Of a DNA stretch of 28,404 bases, positions 1 through 8,866 are shown piece after piece. Made by a program: the position numbers and the translations under genes. Numbering within the stretch: position 1 is the stretch's first letter; each line of letters begins with the position of its first letter. The stretch is from NCBI GenBank assembly GCA_047974135.1, contig JBKECC010000150.1:1-28404 (forward strand). The letters run 5' to 3'. This DNA comes from JAIRQK01 sp047974135. Lineage in GTDB: Bacteria > Campylobacterota > Campylobacteria > Campylobacterales > Campylobacteraceae. A model generated the notes under the pieces. That model had not been told where the DNA came from and did not search any database. It saw nothing but the letters and a program-made list of their open reading frames with translations.

Positions 1-309
1 TATAAACTTCACTCTTTAAAATAGCATGTTACAAAAAGAAAATTTAAATACTAAAAATATGCTCTAAACCCGACATATCAACTCAAAAATCACATAAATA
101 TTTTATAAAATTTGCTTAAAAAATAGACAAAAATATTTATTTTTTGCCTATTTAATATACTAAAATGAAAAAGAAATTATAGTTTTTGATAAAACTTATT
201 TTTTTTATTAAATTCTGTTTAATACTTGGTGTGAAATAATGTACAACTAAAAGGTAATACTTTTTGTATTTTTTAGTGTTTTATGTTATTTTACTAAGAG
301 GAGTTTAAA
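1..309. other. AT-rich intergenic region at window start
   Basis: No open reading frame or RNA gene can be supported here; both strands are interrupted by frequent stops. The end holds the Shine-Dalgarno GAGGAG (298-303) of the next gene. At 126-148 a segment begins GACAAA and ends TTTGCC around an A/T core. It resembles the perfect palindrome at 549-560 and could be a second binding site for the same regulator, but this is speculative. I see no convincing -35/-10 pair. Confidence 0.5.
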
Positions 310-540
310 TTGTCGCCAAGAAAAGGTAAAAATATAATCAAATCTGTGATTCAAAAACATGAACAAAACAGAAAGAGAGAGGTTTCCCAGCTTAGCATAA
401 AGATAGATTCAAGACTTGATTTTGCACTTACAACACTTTCAAGCTCTATGAAAATATCAAAAAATAGACTCATTGAAGATATTTTACTTGCAAGTGGAGT
501 TATGGAAGAGGTTGAAAAAACCATGCAGACAAAGTTATGA
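310..540 (+). CDS. Small ribbon-helix-helix-like putative regulator
   Basis: This 76-residue protein starts at TTG. An in-frame TAA at 295-297 lies just upstream, no ATG or GTG is available between them, and GAGGAG at 298-303 is correctly spaced, so TTG is the only reasonable start. A basic N-terminus (about residues 1-25) is followed by a short predicted strand around VSQLSIKID and two helices ending near LIEDILLASGV. This strand-helix-helix arrangement is typical of CopG/Arc/MetJ DNA-binding proteins that bind as dimers. The gene lies 71 bp upstream of the liv-put genes on the same strand. The gap holds a perfect 12-bp palindrome (549-560) that could be its operator. The fold is assigned by eye from a short sequence; a role in liv/put control is inference from position. 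Confidence 0.6.
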   Translation: MSPRKGKNIIKSVIQKHEQNRKREVSQLSIKIDSRLDFALTTLSSSMKISKNRLIEDILLASGVMEEVEKTMQTKL

Positions 541-548
541 TGTGAAGA

Positions 549-560
549 CAAATATATTTG
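549..560. promoter_or_regulatory. 12-bp palindrome, candidate operator before liv genes
   Basis: CAAATATATTTG is a perfect palindrome just after the RHH-like gene and about 50 bp before the binding-protein start. A similar GACAAA...TTTGCC arrangement lies at 126-148 upstream of the RHH-like gene. AT-rich palindromes also arise by chance, so a regulatory role is only suggested. Confidence 0.25.
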
Positions 561-611
561 CCTTGATACCATAGTTTTAATTTTTTGAAACTAAAAATAT
601 AAGGAGAGCAC

Positions 612-1736
612 ATGAAGAACATTCGTTCTAAAATTTCTATACTATTAGCAAGTAGTTGTCTTTTTGCCGCATCAACGCTGATGGCAAACGAGATTAAGAT
701 AGGCATTCAAGCACCTATTACTGGTGAGTATGCAAATGAAGGACAGAGTATTGATAACGGTGTTCGCCTTATCATTGAACAGGTAAATGCAAAAGGCGGA
801 GTAAATGGAAAAAAATTAGTTCCAATCTCATGCGATGATGAAGCATCTCCACAAAAAGCGGCAGTTTGTGCAAGAAAGTTTGTAAATGACAAAGTTTTAG
901 CGGTAATTGGTTCATATACAACAGGCGCAACAGAAGCGGCTCAAGCTACTTATAATAGAGCTGGAATTTTACAAACAAGCGATGGAACAGGCGACTCTCT
1001 AACAAAAAACAAATATTGGACATTCTTTAGAAACTCATTTCAAAATAGTGCTCAAGCAGAGTTTACAGCTGAATATTTTGTAAAAACAAAACAATACAAA
1101 AGAATCGTTGTAATTTCAGATTATTCAAGCTATGCAACAGGACTTGGTGACGCTGTTGTAAAAGCCGTTAAAGATTTGGGTGGAAACATAGTTGCACAAG
1201 AGAAAATTAGAGCAAACACTCAAAACTTCTCAGCAACACTTACAAAAATCAAAGCATTAAATCCAGATGTAATTTACTATAGTGGTTACTATCCAGATGG
1301 TGGACTCTTACGTGCGCAACAAGTTCAACTTGGAATCAATGCAGATTTCGTTGGTGGTGATTCAAATGATAATCCAGACTTTATGAAGTTAGCAGGAACT
1401 TCAGCTCCTGGAACTTTCATGATTAACTTCCCAACTCCTGAATTTTTACCATACGATGTTGCTAAAAACTTCTTAAAAGATTACAAAGCAAAATATGGAA
1501 AAGACCCAGCTTCAATCTGGACTTTAATGAATATTGATGGGCTTTTAGTTATCATTCATGCTATGGAACAATTAAAGACAGAAGATACTAAAAAAATCTC
1601 TGATTATTTACATAAGTTAGAAAATTTTGATGGTATCACAGGGCCAGTATCTTTTAGAGATGATGGAGAGAGAATAAATACAAAATTTAACGTTTATGAG
1701 ATTCAAAAAGACAATAGTTACAAAATCATAAACTAA
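612..1736 (+). CDS. livJ: Liv/HAAT ABC transporter substrate-binding protein
   Basis: This 374-residue periplasmic binding protein of the branched-chain/hydrophobic amino-acid family would capture the substrate and pass it to the LivHM channel. A Sec signal peptide (positive n-region, hydrophobic core, likely cleavage after LMA at residue 25) is followed by the family start EIKIGIQAPITGEYANEG. Two lobes of the type I fold follow, with IAVIGSYTTGATEAA-like and VVISDYSSYATG-like stretches. Shine-Dalgarno AAGGAG lies at 601-606. It is the first transporter gene, 16 bp before the permease gene. The substrate cannot be read from sequence. The linked putA makes proline or a mix of neutral amino acids plausible, as in cyanobacterial Nat systems. 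Confidence 0.9.
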   Translation: MKNIRSKISILLASSCLFAASTLMANEIKIGIQAPITGEYANEGQSIDNGVRLIIEQVNAKGGVNGKKLVPISCDDEASPQKAAVCARKFVNDKVLAVIGSYTTGATEAAQATYNRAGILQTSDGTGDSLTKNKYWTFFRNSFQNSAQAEFTAEYFVKTKQYKRIVVISDYSSYATGLGDAVVKAVKDLGGNIVAQEKIRANTQNFSATLTKIKALNPDVIYYSGYYPDGGLLRAQQVQLGINADFVGGDSNDNPDFMKLAGTSAPGTFMINFPTPEFLPYDVAKNFLKDYKAKYGKDPASIWTLMNIDGLLVIIHAMEQLKTEDTKKISDYLHKLENFDGITGPVSFRDDGERINTKFNVYEIQKDNSYKIIN

Positions 1737-1752
1737 GAAAAAAGAGTCGTTA

Positions 1753-2655
1753 ATGGAAACTTTTTTACAGCAACTTATTAACGGCCTTACTATTGGTAGC
1801 CTATTTGCACTCGTTGCATTAGGCTATACAATGGTTTATGGCGTTATGAGACTTATCAACTTTGCACACGGTGATTTGGTGGTTTTAGCCGCATTTACAG
1901 GTTTAACACTTTATAACTACTTTTTTGCCGATAGTGGAACTTCCGTTTTTATCGTTTTAACTATTTTTTGTCTTTCTGCTATTCTTATGGCAGTTGTTGG
2001 CGTAGCGTTAGAGTTTTTTGCCTATCGTCCTTTGAGAAATGCCCCAAGACTCAGTGCTGTTGTTTCTGCTCTTGGTGCTGGTATGATTATACAAAATGCA
2101 ATCATGCTAACATGGGGACCAAATATGCAAATCTTTCCAACAGAGTTTTTACCAAATACTATCTGGAATGTAGGTGGTGTTGTGGTAACTTTTACTCAAG
2201 CAGCAATTTTAGGAATATCAGCAATCATAATGGTAGCTTTGTTTGTATTTATAAATAGAACAAAGGTTGGTATAGCAATCAGAGCAGTGGCAATCGACCA
2301 AGATGCAGCAAGACTTATGGGTATAAACGTAAATGTTATCATCATGCTCATCTTTATAATAGGTTCAATGCTTGGAGCTGTTGCTGGTATATTTATCGGT
2401 GCAAACTATACAAGCGTTACTTTTAGCATGGGATGGAATTATGGTTTAAGTGCATTTATAGCTGCAATCATTGGCGGTATTGGAAATATACCAGGAGCAG
2501 TTTTAGGTGGACTTTTACTTGGACTTTTTAATGCAATGATAAGTGGATATGTATCAACTCAATGGGCTGAAACTTTTACATATATACTTTTAATTGTGAT
2601 TTTAATTTTTAGACCAAACGGAATACTTGGTGAAACAATAGCGGAGAAAGTATAA
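1753..2655 (+). CDS. livH: Liv-type ABC transporter permease LivH
   Basis: This 300-residue inner-membrane permease of the LivH family pairs with LivM to form the channel. The N-terminal motif LINGLTIGSLFALVALGYT and the following YGVMRLINFAHGDLV are hallmarks of the family. About eight hydrophobic segments are visible. The cytoplasmic ATPase-contact loop (around IAIRAVAIDQDAARLMGINV) includes the EAA-like element. The C-terminal segment contains AAIIGGIGNIPGAVLGGLLLG. Its TAA shares one base with the livM ATG, so translation is probably coupled. Confidence 0.93.
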   Translation: METFLQQLINGLTIGSLFALVALGYTMVYGVMRLINFAHGDLVVLAAFTGLTLYNYFFADSGTSVFIVLTIFCLSAILMAVVGVALEFFAYRPLRNAPRLSAVVSALGAGMIIQNAIMLTWGPNMQIFPTEFLPNTIWNVGGVVVTFTQAAILGISAIIMVALFVFINRTKVGIAIRAVAIDQDAARLMGINVNVIIMLIFIIGSMLGAVAGIFIGANYTSVTFSMGWNYGLSAFIAAIIGGIGNIPGAVLGGLLLGLFNAMISGYVSTQWAETFTYILLIVILIFRPNGILGETIAEKV

Positions 2656-3623
2656 TGATACAACTTAGCAGAAATTCAATAATCTCACTTGTTTTACTTG
2701 GAATCATGGCGCTTTTACCAATCTTTTTAAATGATACTTGGCTTATGATTGGTACTACATTTTTAATCTTTGCAGCGCTTGCTTTTTCGCAAGATATAAT
2801 ACTTGGACGTGCTGGTGTTTTTCACATGGGGCACTGCGTATTTTTTGGACTTGGTGCATACACTACAGCTATTTTAAATGCAACTTATGGCTGGCCTATA
2901 CTTGCTACATGGATACCAGCAGTTGTTGTTCCTATGGTTATAGCAGTTATCTTAGCTGCTCCAATTATCCATTTAAGAGGTGACTACTTTTTAGTTGCAA
3001 CTATAGGATTTAATATCATATTTATTCAAGTTTTGGATAATGATTTTCTCGGACTTACAAATGGTCCAAATGGTATTTTTGGACTTGATTATATAAAATT
3101 TATAAATTTCGAATTTGGCTCATCCGTTTGGATGTATTATATGGCGTTTATTTTGATGGCTTTAACGTTTTTTATTATGAAAAACCTTGACAGAAGCAAA
3201 TATGGGCGTGCTATGTTTTATATAAACAAAGACCCAATTGCTGCTCAAAGTATGGGTATAAATATAAGAAGAACGAAGCTCTACGCTTTTGCACTTGGTG
3301 CTGGTATCGCTGGAGCTGCTGGGAGTATGTTTGCTGTGCAATATTCAGCTGTTAGCCCAACTGCATTTAGTGTAACTCAATCAATTATACTTTTTGCGAT
3401 TGTTATAGTTGGTGGTTCTGCTTCACTTTTTGGAGTACTCATAGGCACGTTTGTTATGTTTGTTTTACCTGAAATTTTTAGAGAGTTAGAGACTTGGAGA
3501 TATTTGGTATTTGGTTTTGCGATGGTTATCTTGATGATTGTAAGACCAAGAGGAATTTGGCCAGTAAAATTTGGCGATATACCAAAGTATCTAATCAAAC
3601 CCAAATCTAAGGATACAAAATGA
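2655..3623 (+). CDS. livM: Liv-type ABC transporter permease LivM
   Basis: This 322-residue second permease has typical LivM motifs: AFSQDIILGRAGVFHMGH near residue 50, LRGDYFLVATIGFN near 108, LTNGPNGIFG, and the coupling loop with YINKDPIAAQSMGINI near 195. The C-terminus carries IVIVGGSASLFGVLIGTF and ends in a lysine-rich cytoplasmic tail. It begins in the livH stop codon and ends in an ATGA overlap with livG, so the transporter genes are tightly coupled. Confidence 0.93.
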   Translation: MIQLSRNSIISLVLLGIMALLPIFLNDTWLMIGTTFLIFAALAFSQDIILGRAGVFHMGHCVFFGLGAYTTAILNATYGWPILATWIPAVVVPMVIAVILAAPIIHLRGDYFLVATIGFNIIFIQVLDNDFLGLTNGPNGIFGLDYIKFINFEFGSSVWMYYMAFILMALTFFIMKNLDRSKYGRAMFYINKDPIAAQSMGINIRRTKLYAFALGAGIAGAAGSMFAVQYSAVSPTAFSVTQSIILFAIVIVGGSASLFGVLIGTFVMFVLPEIFRELETWRYLVFGFAMVILMIVRPRGIWPVKFGDIPKYLIKPKSKDTK

Positions 3624-4399
3624 GTGAGTATCTTTTAGAAGTTAAAGGGATTTCAAAACTTTTTAGTGGACTTGTTGCTATAAATGATTTATCACTCAAG
3701 GTTAAAAAAGGGCAAATATACGGCATCATAGGACCAAATGGTGCTGGAAAAACTACGCTTTTTAACTGCATCACTGGTATTTACACGCCAGAAATGGGAC
3801 AAATCTTATGGAAAGGCAAAGATATAAAAGGAACACCTCCAGACAAGATTGCAAATCTTGGAATTCTTAGAACCTTTCAAACTATAAGACTTTTTGGCGA
3901 AATGAGTGTTGCTGAAAATATCATGTCAGGACGACATATAAAATCAAAACAGAGATGGTACAACGGTATCATTCACACACCAAATTACTACAGAGATGAA
4001 AAGTACAATTGGGGCAAAGTGGCTGAGATGATGGAACTTTTTAACTTAAGTGAATATGCAGAGATGCCAGCAGGTGATTTATCTTATGGTATTCAAAGAA
4101 AAATCGAAATGGCAAGAGCACTAGCTGCTGAGCCAGAACTTTTAATCTTAGATGAGCCAGCTGCAGGACTTAATGAAAACGAGACAAAAGAGTTAACTGA
4201 GACAATCCATAAAATAAGAGATATGGGCATAACTATCATGATGATAGAGCATGATATGGAAATGGTTATGAGCCTTTGTGAGTATATGTCTGTTATCAAC
4301 TTTGGTGCAAAGATAAGTGAAGGTGTTGCAGAGTTTGTACAAAATGATCCAGTAGTTGTGGAAGCATATATCGGTATTGATGATGAGGAAGAACAATGA
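3620..4399 (+). CDS. livG: Liv-type ABC transporter ATPase LivG
   Basis: This 259-residue ATP-binding subunit has a Walker A at residues 38-46 (GPNGAGKTT), a Q-loop in LRTFQTIRLF, the family's long insert between Q-loop and signature (SGRHIKSKQRWYNGI region), a signature variant LSYGIQRKIEMA, Walker B LLILDEPAAGLN, and the switch His in MMIEHDME. The signature reads LSYGIQ instead of the canonical LSGGQ, a substitution common in LivG-type subunits. It overlaps livM and livF by 4 bp each (ATGA). It heterodimerises with LivF on the LivHM channel. Confidence 0.93.
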   Translation: MSEYLLEVKGISKLFSGLVAINDLSLKVKKGQIYGIIGPNGAGKTTLFNCITGIYTPEMGQILWKGKDIKGTPPDKIANLGILRTFQTIRLFGEMSVAENIMSGRHIKSKQRWYNGIIHTPNYYRDEKYNWGKVAEMMELFNLSEYAEMPAGDLSYGIQRKIEMARALAAEPELLILDEPAAGLNENETKELTETIHKIRDMGITIMMIEHDMEMVMSLCEYMSVINFGAKISEGVAEFVQNDPVVVEAYIGIDDEEEQ

Positions 4400-5115
4400 G
4401 TAAAGATGTTTTATTGCAAGTAGAAGATTTACATGTAAGCTACGGTGCAATCAAAGCCATAAAAGGTATATCTTTACATGTAAATAAAGGTGAAGTTGTA
4501 ACAATCCTTGGGGCAAATGGAGCTGGCAAGACAACAACACTTCGAACTATCAGTGGACTTTTAAAATCAGCTTCTGGAAAAATCACCTTTGATGATACAG
4601 ATATAACAAAGATGGGAGCTCACGCGATTGTTGCAAAAGGTATCAGCCAATCACCAGAAGGAAGAAGAGTTTTTGGAGTCTTAACCGTAAAAGAGAATCT
4701 TTTGATGGGTGCTTATACTCTAAAAAATTACGATAAAAATACGCTAAATTGGATTTATGAGATAATGCCAAGATTAAAAGAGAGAGAAAAACAACTAGCA
4801 GGAACACTAAGTGGAGGCGAACAGCAAATGCTTGCGATTGGGCGAGCTGTTATGAGTAAGCCAAAACTTTTAATATTAGATGAGCCAAGTCTTGGACTTG
4901 CTCCTGTTTTAGTCAAAGGCATTTTTCAAGCAGTAAAAGAGATAAGTAAAAGTGGAGTAACGGTTTTGCTTGTTGAACAAAATGCAAAAGCAGCGTTGAA
5001 GCTGGCAAATCGTGGTTATGTTTTAGAACTAGGCAAAATCACTCATGAGGGAAAAAGTGAGGATTTACTAAATTCTAAGATAATACAAGAAGCATATTTA
5101 GGAAAAAAACATTAA
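4396..5115 (+). CDS. livF: Liv-type ABC transporter ATPase LivF
   Basis: This 239-residue ATPase has Walker A GANGAGKTT at residues 39-47, the family-typical GISQSPEGRRVFG after the Q-loop position, signature LSGGEQQMLAIGRA, Walker B LLILDEPSLGLAP and LLVEQNAKAAL carrying the H-loop equivalent (Gln in LivF). Two copies of the window-wide palindrome (4429-4438 and 4473-4484) lie inside the coding region and encode LHV twice, so the palindrome is tolerated in genes. It is the last transporter gene, followed after 44-50 bp by putA. Confidence 0.93.
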   Translation: MSKDVLLQVEDLHVSYGAIKAIKGISLHVNKGEVVTILGANGAGKTTTLRTISGLLKSASGKITFDDTDITKMGAHAIVAKGISQSPEGRRVFGVLTVKENLLMGAYTLKNYDKNTLNWIYEIMPRLKEREKQLAGTLSGGEQQMLAIGRAVMSKPKLLILDEPSLGLAPVLVKGIFQAVKEISKSGVTVLLVEQNAKAALKLANRGYVLELGKITHEGKSEDLLNSKIIQEAYLGKKH

Positions 5116-5125
5116 AAAAAATATC

Positions 5126-5146
5126 TACATGTAAAAGTTACATGTA
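5126..5146. repeat. Paired ACATGT palindromes between livF and putA
   Basis: Two ACATGT cores (5127-5132 and 5140-5145) are separated by seven bases. The outer sequences TACATGTAA and TTACATGTA can pair as one hairpin with a 3-base loop, or each can act as its own palindrome. The pair sits just before the putA ribosome-binding site (5154-5159), where it could attenuate transcription or influence putA translation. There is no T-run after it, so a strong terminator is unlikely. Confidence 0.55.
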
Positions 5147-5165
5147 AGACTTTAAGGAGATGAAA

Positions 5166-8100
5166 GTGAAAAAGGAAGAGCAAGTTATAAGTAGAGCAGT
5201 TGCACTTGCTGAAAAATGGCAAACTAGAGCTACAGAGTTAGTTAACAACTTTGATAAAAAGTTTCATGTAAAAATGAACAAAATGTTGTCTCACCCAACA
5301 GACAAAGTGCTTTTGATAGAGCTTTTAGATCAAAGTTTTAGAAGTCATAATTCAAAACGTGTTGCAAATCAAGTCGAGTATATCTTTAAAAAATACCAAA
5401 TGGCAAGCTTTTTTACAACACCTGAGAAATTTTTAGTCTGGGCTTTCATGAATGTTGGAAAATATCTTCCAGATATCTCTGTTCCACTTTTGATTGAGTA
5501 CATAAGAGGAGATTCTAAAACTGTTGTCTTACAAGGCGAAGATGCAAAAATAAACGCTCATCTTGAAAAAAGAAGAAATGCTGGTGACAGAGTAAACCTA
5601 AACTTGATTGGTGAAGCAGTTCTTGGTGAAGACGAATCACAGGAGAGAACGGAAAAATACTTAAGTGCGCTAGAAAATCCAAATATTGACTATATCTCTA
5701 TTAAAATCTCTACCATTTTTTCGCAGATAAATCCACTCTCAAAAGAAGACACTATCAACGAATTGGTTGAAAGATTAACTCTTCTTTATAGACAAGCGAA
5801 AAAATACAGCTTTGCTACAAAAGATGGAAATATGCAAAACAAATTTATAAATCTTGATATGGAAGAGTATAGAGATTTAGCTATAACTTATGAAGTTTTT
5901 ACAAGAACTCTTGAGCTTGATGAGTTTAAAGACTTTTACGCTGGAATCGTTTTACAAGCATACTTACCTGATTCTCATTTATGGCAAAAAAAACTGACTG
6001 CTTGGGCTAAAAAAAGAGTAGAAAATGGTGGTCATCACATAAAACTTCGCCTTGTAAAAGGTGCAAATATGGAGATGGAAGAGACAGAGTCTGGCTTAAA
6101 AGGTTGGCCAGTTGCTCCTTACCAAAAGAAAATCGACACAGATAGTAACTACAAACAGATGGTTGATTTTGCTCTAACTGGTGACAATGCAAAGTATGTT
6201 TTTCTCTCAACTGCCTCACACAATCTTTTTGAATTAGCATATGCAAGAGAGTTGGCAATTTCAAGAGATTTGGAAGAGTATCATGGCTTTGAAATGCTAG
6301 AGGGTATGTGCGAATCCGCAAGACTTGCTATTAAAGAGATAAGTGGCGATGTTGTGCTTTATGGACCAACAGCAAAAAAAGAGCAATTTACAAACGCGAT
6401 AGCCTATCTAGTTAGAAGGCTTGATGAAAATACAGGCGTTGATAACTTCATAAGATACAGTTTTGGTATGAAAGTTGGAAGCGCTGATTGGGAAAATCAA
6501 AAGAAAAAGTTTTTAGACTCATTTGACAATGTAGATAAAATATTTGTTGGTGCAAAAAGAGTACAAGATAGAACAAAAGAGAATTGGGACAATTTTGAGG
6601 GCTCATATTTTACAAAAACATATAAAAGTGAAGTTGATACAGACTTTGTATTGCCACAAAATCAAGATTGGGCAAGAGGAATCGTTGAAAAGTATTCAGA
6701 TATAAACATAGAAGCACCGGTTGTTGTTGGTGGAGTTGATATCACAAAAGAGAGAACTCAAAAAGATATAGTTGATAAATCACAGCTTTTAGAAAATAAG
6801 TATTGTGGTAAATACACACTTGCTTCAAAAGATGATTTAGAAAATGCACTTGAGGTTGCTAGCAGCGACCCTGATGGCTGGAGAGAAAAATCAGTTGATG
6901 AAAGATATAAAATACTCTCCAAAGTTGCAAACAATGTAAGAAAAGCAAGAGCGGATTTGATAGGTGTTGCAGCTGCTGAGGTTGGAAAGGTTTTTACTGA
7001 AACAGATGTTGAAGTAAGTGAAGCTATAGACTTTTTAGAGTTTTACCCACACAGTGTTGAACACTTTGAAAATTTTGAAAATATAGAGACAAAAGGTAAA
7101 GGTGTTGGTCTTGTTATACCTCCTTGGAATTTCCCTGTTGCAATTCCAGTTGGTGGAGTTACAGCAGCGCTTGCCGCTGGAAACACGGTTATACTTAAAC
7201 CAGCTTCTGTTGCAGTTCTTTGCTCATATATGTTTTGCAAATGCTTCTGGGATGCTGGAGTAAGTAAAAACACACTTCAATTTGTACCTTGCCCAGGCTC
7301 TCTTGCTGGGGATGTTTTGATTCCAGATGAGAGAGTAAGTTTTGTTATATTGACTGGTGGAGAAAGCACAGCTTATAGCATGTTAAAAGCAAGAGAAGAT
7401 CTATTTTTAACAGCTGAAACTGGTGGGAAAGATGCAACTATAGTTACAGCTATGGCAGATCGCGACCAAGCTATAAAAAATGTTCTACACTCTGCATTTT
7501 CAAATAGTGGACAAAAATGTTCAGCTACTTCTCTTCTTGTTTTAGAAGAAGAGGTTTATAATGATCCGCATTTCAAAAAAGGCTTGGTTGACGCTGCAAA
7601 AACTATGACAGTTGGCTCGGTATGGAATTTAAAAAGTAAAATAGGCACACTTGCAAATGAGCTAGGTGGAGAATTAAAACAAGCCGTAGAAACCTTGGAT
7701 AGTGGCGAAGAGTGGGCGCTTGCTCCATCTTTTGCTGAAAATAACAAATTTATGTTAAAACCAAGTATAAAATGGGGCGTTAAAGAGGGAAGCTTTTGTC
7801 ATATGACAGAACTTTTTGGACCAGTTCTCTCAGTTATGAAAGCAAAAAACCTTGAAGATGCAGTTAGACTTGTAAATATGACAGGTTATGGACTAACTTC
7901 TGGTATAGAAACGCTTGATGAAAGAGAGATAGAGTACTGGAAAAACAATATAAAAGCTGGAAACTTATATATAAATCGTGGAACAACAGGTGCTATCGTT
8001 TTAAGACAACCTTTTGGTGGACTTGGAAAGTCGGCAGTTGGAGCAGGCAGAAAAGCTGGGCATTATAACTATGTAACACAGTTTATGGATTATAAAGAAG

Positions 8101-8747
8101 TTAGTGAGCCAAAGGTTGAAGGCACTTACTATCATCCATTCATAGATGCATTAAACTCTTGGGAAAAAGAAGTAGAAGCTGGAGCATATAAAGATTTTGC
8201 CGAGGAACTTGCAAAAACAAAAACAGCACTAAAAAGCTATCTTGAACAGTACGACAAAGAGTTTTCAGTAGGCAAAGACTACTTCAAATTAAGAGGTGAA
8301 GATAACGTATTTAAGTATTTACCAGTTTCAAAAGTCGCTCTTAGGGTAACAGCAAAAGATTCACTGTTTGATGTTCTCTCAAGAATTTTAGCAGCTAAAA
8401 TAAGTAAAGTTCCTTTACATGTAAGTGTTGAAGCCGATGCAAATACGCAAGTTGTCTCATTTGTTTTTGAACATAAAGACAAAATACTATCTTCAAGCGA
8501 TAGTATGACAAGAGAGAGCGAAGAAGCTTTTGTTAAATGCTTCAAAGATGTAAGTAGAATAATCTATGCAGACCCAAAAAATGTCTCTAAAAGAGTTTAC
8601 GCTGAAGCTGCAAAACTTGCAAAATTTATAGTTCGTCAAAAACCACTTATGGGGGGAAGATTAGAACTTCTTAACTATTTTGATGAGCAAAGTATAAGCC
8701 ATAGTTATCATAGATATGGAAATTTAGGTGCGAGAGCAGTTAGATAA
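5166..8747 (+). CDS. putA: Bifunctional proline dehydrogenase / P5C dehydrogenase PutA
   Basis: This enzyme oxidises proline to glutamate: FAD-dependent proline dehydrogenase, then NAD-dependent pyrroline-5-carboxylate dehydrogenase. In numbering from an ATG at 5160, the PRODH barrel carries LRLVKGANME at 296-305 and the YGPTAKKEQF strand. The aldehyde dehydrogenase half carries PPWNFP near 653-658, Glu753 in AETGGKD and catalytic Cys787 in GQKCSA, then FGPVLSV and QPFGGLGKSA. A C-terminal domain of about 200 residues ends in HRYGNLGARAV, as in Helicobacter-type PutA. The E. coli-type N-terminal RHH DNA-binding domain is missing. I prefer the GTG start at 5166 because AAGGAG (5154-5159) directly abuts the ATG at 5160 but is six bases from GTG. 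It is probably cotranscribed with the liv genes. Confidence 0.95.
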   Translation: MKKEEQVISRAVALAEKWQTRATELVNNFDKKFHVKMNKMLSHPTDKVLLIELLDQSFRSHNSKRVANQVEYIFKKYQMASFFTTPEKFLVWAFMNVGKYLPDISVPLLIEYIRGDSKTVVLQGEDAKINAHLEKRRNAGDRVNLNLIGEAVLGEDESQERTEKYLSALENPNIDYISIKISTIFSQINPLSKEDTINELVERLTLLYRQAKKYSFATKDGNMQNKFINLDMEEYRDLAITYEVFTRTLELDEFKDFYAGIVLQAYLPDSHLWQKKLTAWAKKRVENGGHHIKLRLVKGANMEMEETESGLKGWPVAPYQKKIDTDSNYKQMVDFALTGDNAKYVFLSTASHNLFELAYARELAISRDLEEYHGFEMLEGMCESARLAIKEISGDVVLYGPTAKKEQFTNAIAYLVRRLDENTGVDNFIRYSFGMKVGSADWENQKKKFLDSFDNVDKIFVGAKRVQDRTKENWDNFEGSYFTKTYKSEVDTDFVLPQNQDWARGIVEKYSDINIEAPVVVGGVDITKERTQKDIVDKSQLLENKYCGKYTLASKDDLENALEVASSDPDGWREKSVDERYKILSKVANNVRKARADLIGVAAAEVGKVFTETDVEVSEAIDFLEFYPHSVEHFENFENIETKGKGVGLVIPPWNFPVAIPVGGVTAALAAGNTVILKPASVAVLCSYMFCKCFWDAGVSKNTLQFVPCPGSLAGDVLIPDERVSFVILTGGESTAYSMLKAREDLFLTAETGGKDATIVTAMADRDQAIKNVLHSAFSNSGQKCSATSLLVLEEEVYNDPHFKKGLVDAAKTMTVGSVWNLKSKIGTLANELGGELKQAVETLDSGEEWALAPSFAENNKFMLKPSIKWGVKEGSFCHMTELFGPVLSVMKAKNLEDAVRLVNMTGYGLTSGIETLDEREIEYWKNNIKAGNLYINRGTTGAIVLRQPFGGLGKSAVGAGRKAGHYNYVTQFMDYKEVSEPKVEGTYYHPFIDALNSWEKEVEAGAYKDFAEELAKTKTALKSYLEQYDKEFSVGKDYFKLRGEDNVFKYLPVSKVALRVTAKDSLFDVLSRILAAKISKVPLHVSVEADANTQVVSFVFEHKDKILSSSDSMTRESEEAFVKCFKDVSRIIYADPKNVSKRVYAEAAKLAKFIVRQKPLMGGRLELLNYFDEQSISHSYHRYGNLGARAVR

Positions 8748-8755
8748 TGTTTTTT

Positions 8756-8794
8756 AATTCTTACATGTAAATTTTTTTACATGTAAGAAGAATT
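8756..8794 (+). terminator. Hairpin after putA built from two ACATGT palindromes
   Basis: The left arm (8756-8771, AATTCTTACATGTAAA) pairs with the right arm (8776-8787 plus 8791-8794) across a T4 loop, with an AAG bulge at 8788-8790. It lies just after the putA stop and is followed by ATTTGATTTTTTCTTTAG, a T-rich tract. It is plausibly the end of the liv-put transcript. The stem is AU-rich, so its efficiency is uncertain. Confidence 0.5.
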
Positions 8795-8843
8795 ATTTGA
8801 TTTTTTCTTTAGTTAACTTTCAATAAATTAGTCACTCAAAAAT

Positions 8844-8849
8844 TATAAT
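8844..8849 (+). promoter_or_regulatory. Candidate -10 box of the flavoprotein-MetE cassette
   Basis: A perfect TATAAT lies about 60 bp before the chosen start of the flavoprotein gene. No good -35 is present at the expected distance, which is usual for Campylobacterota sigma-70 promoters. Transcription would begin near 8856 and place the palindrome 8867-8881 in the early leader. Confidence 0.4.
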
Positions 8850-8866
8850 TAGTTTTTACTCTTTAG

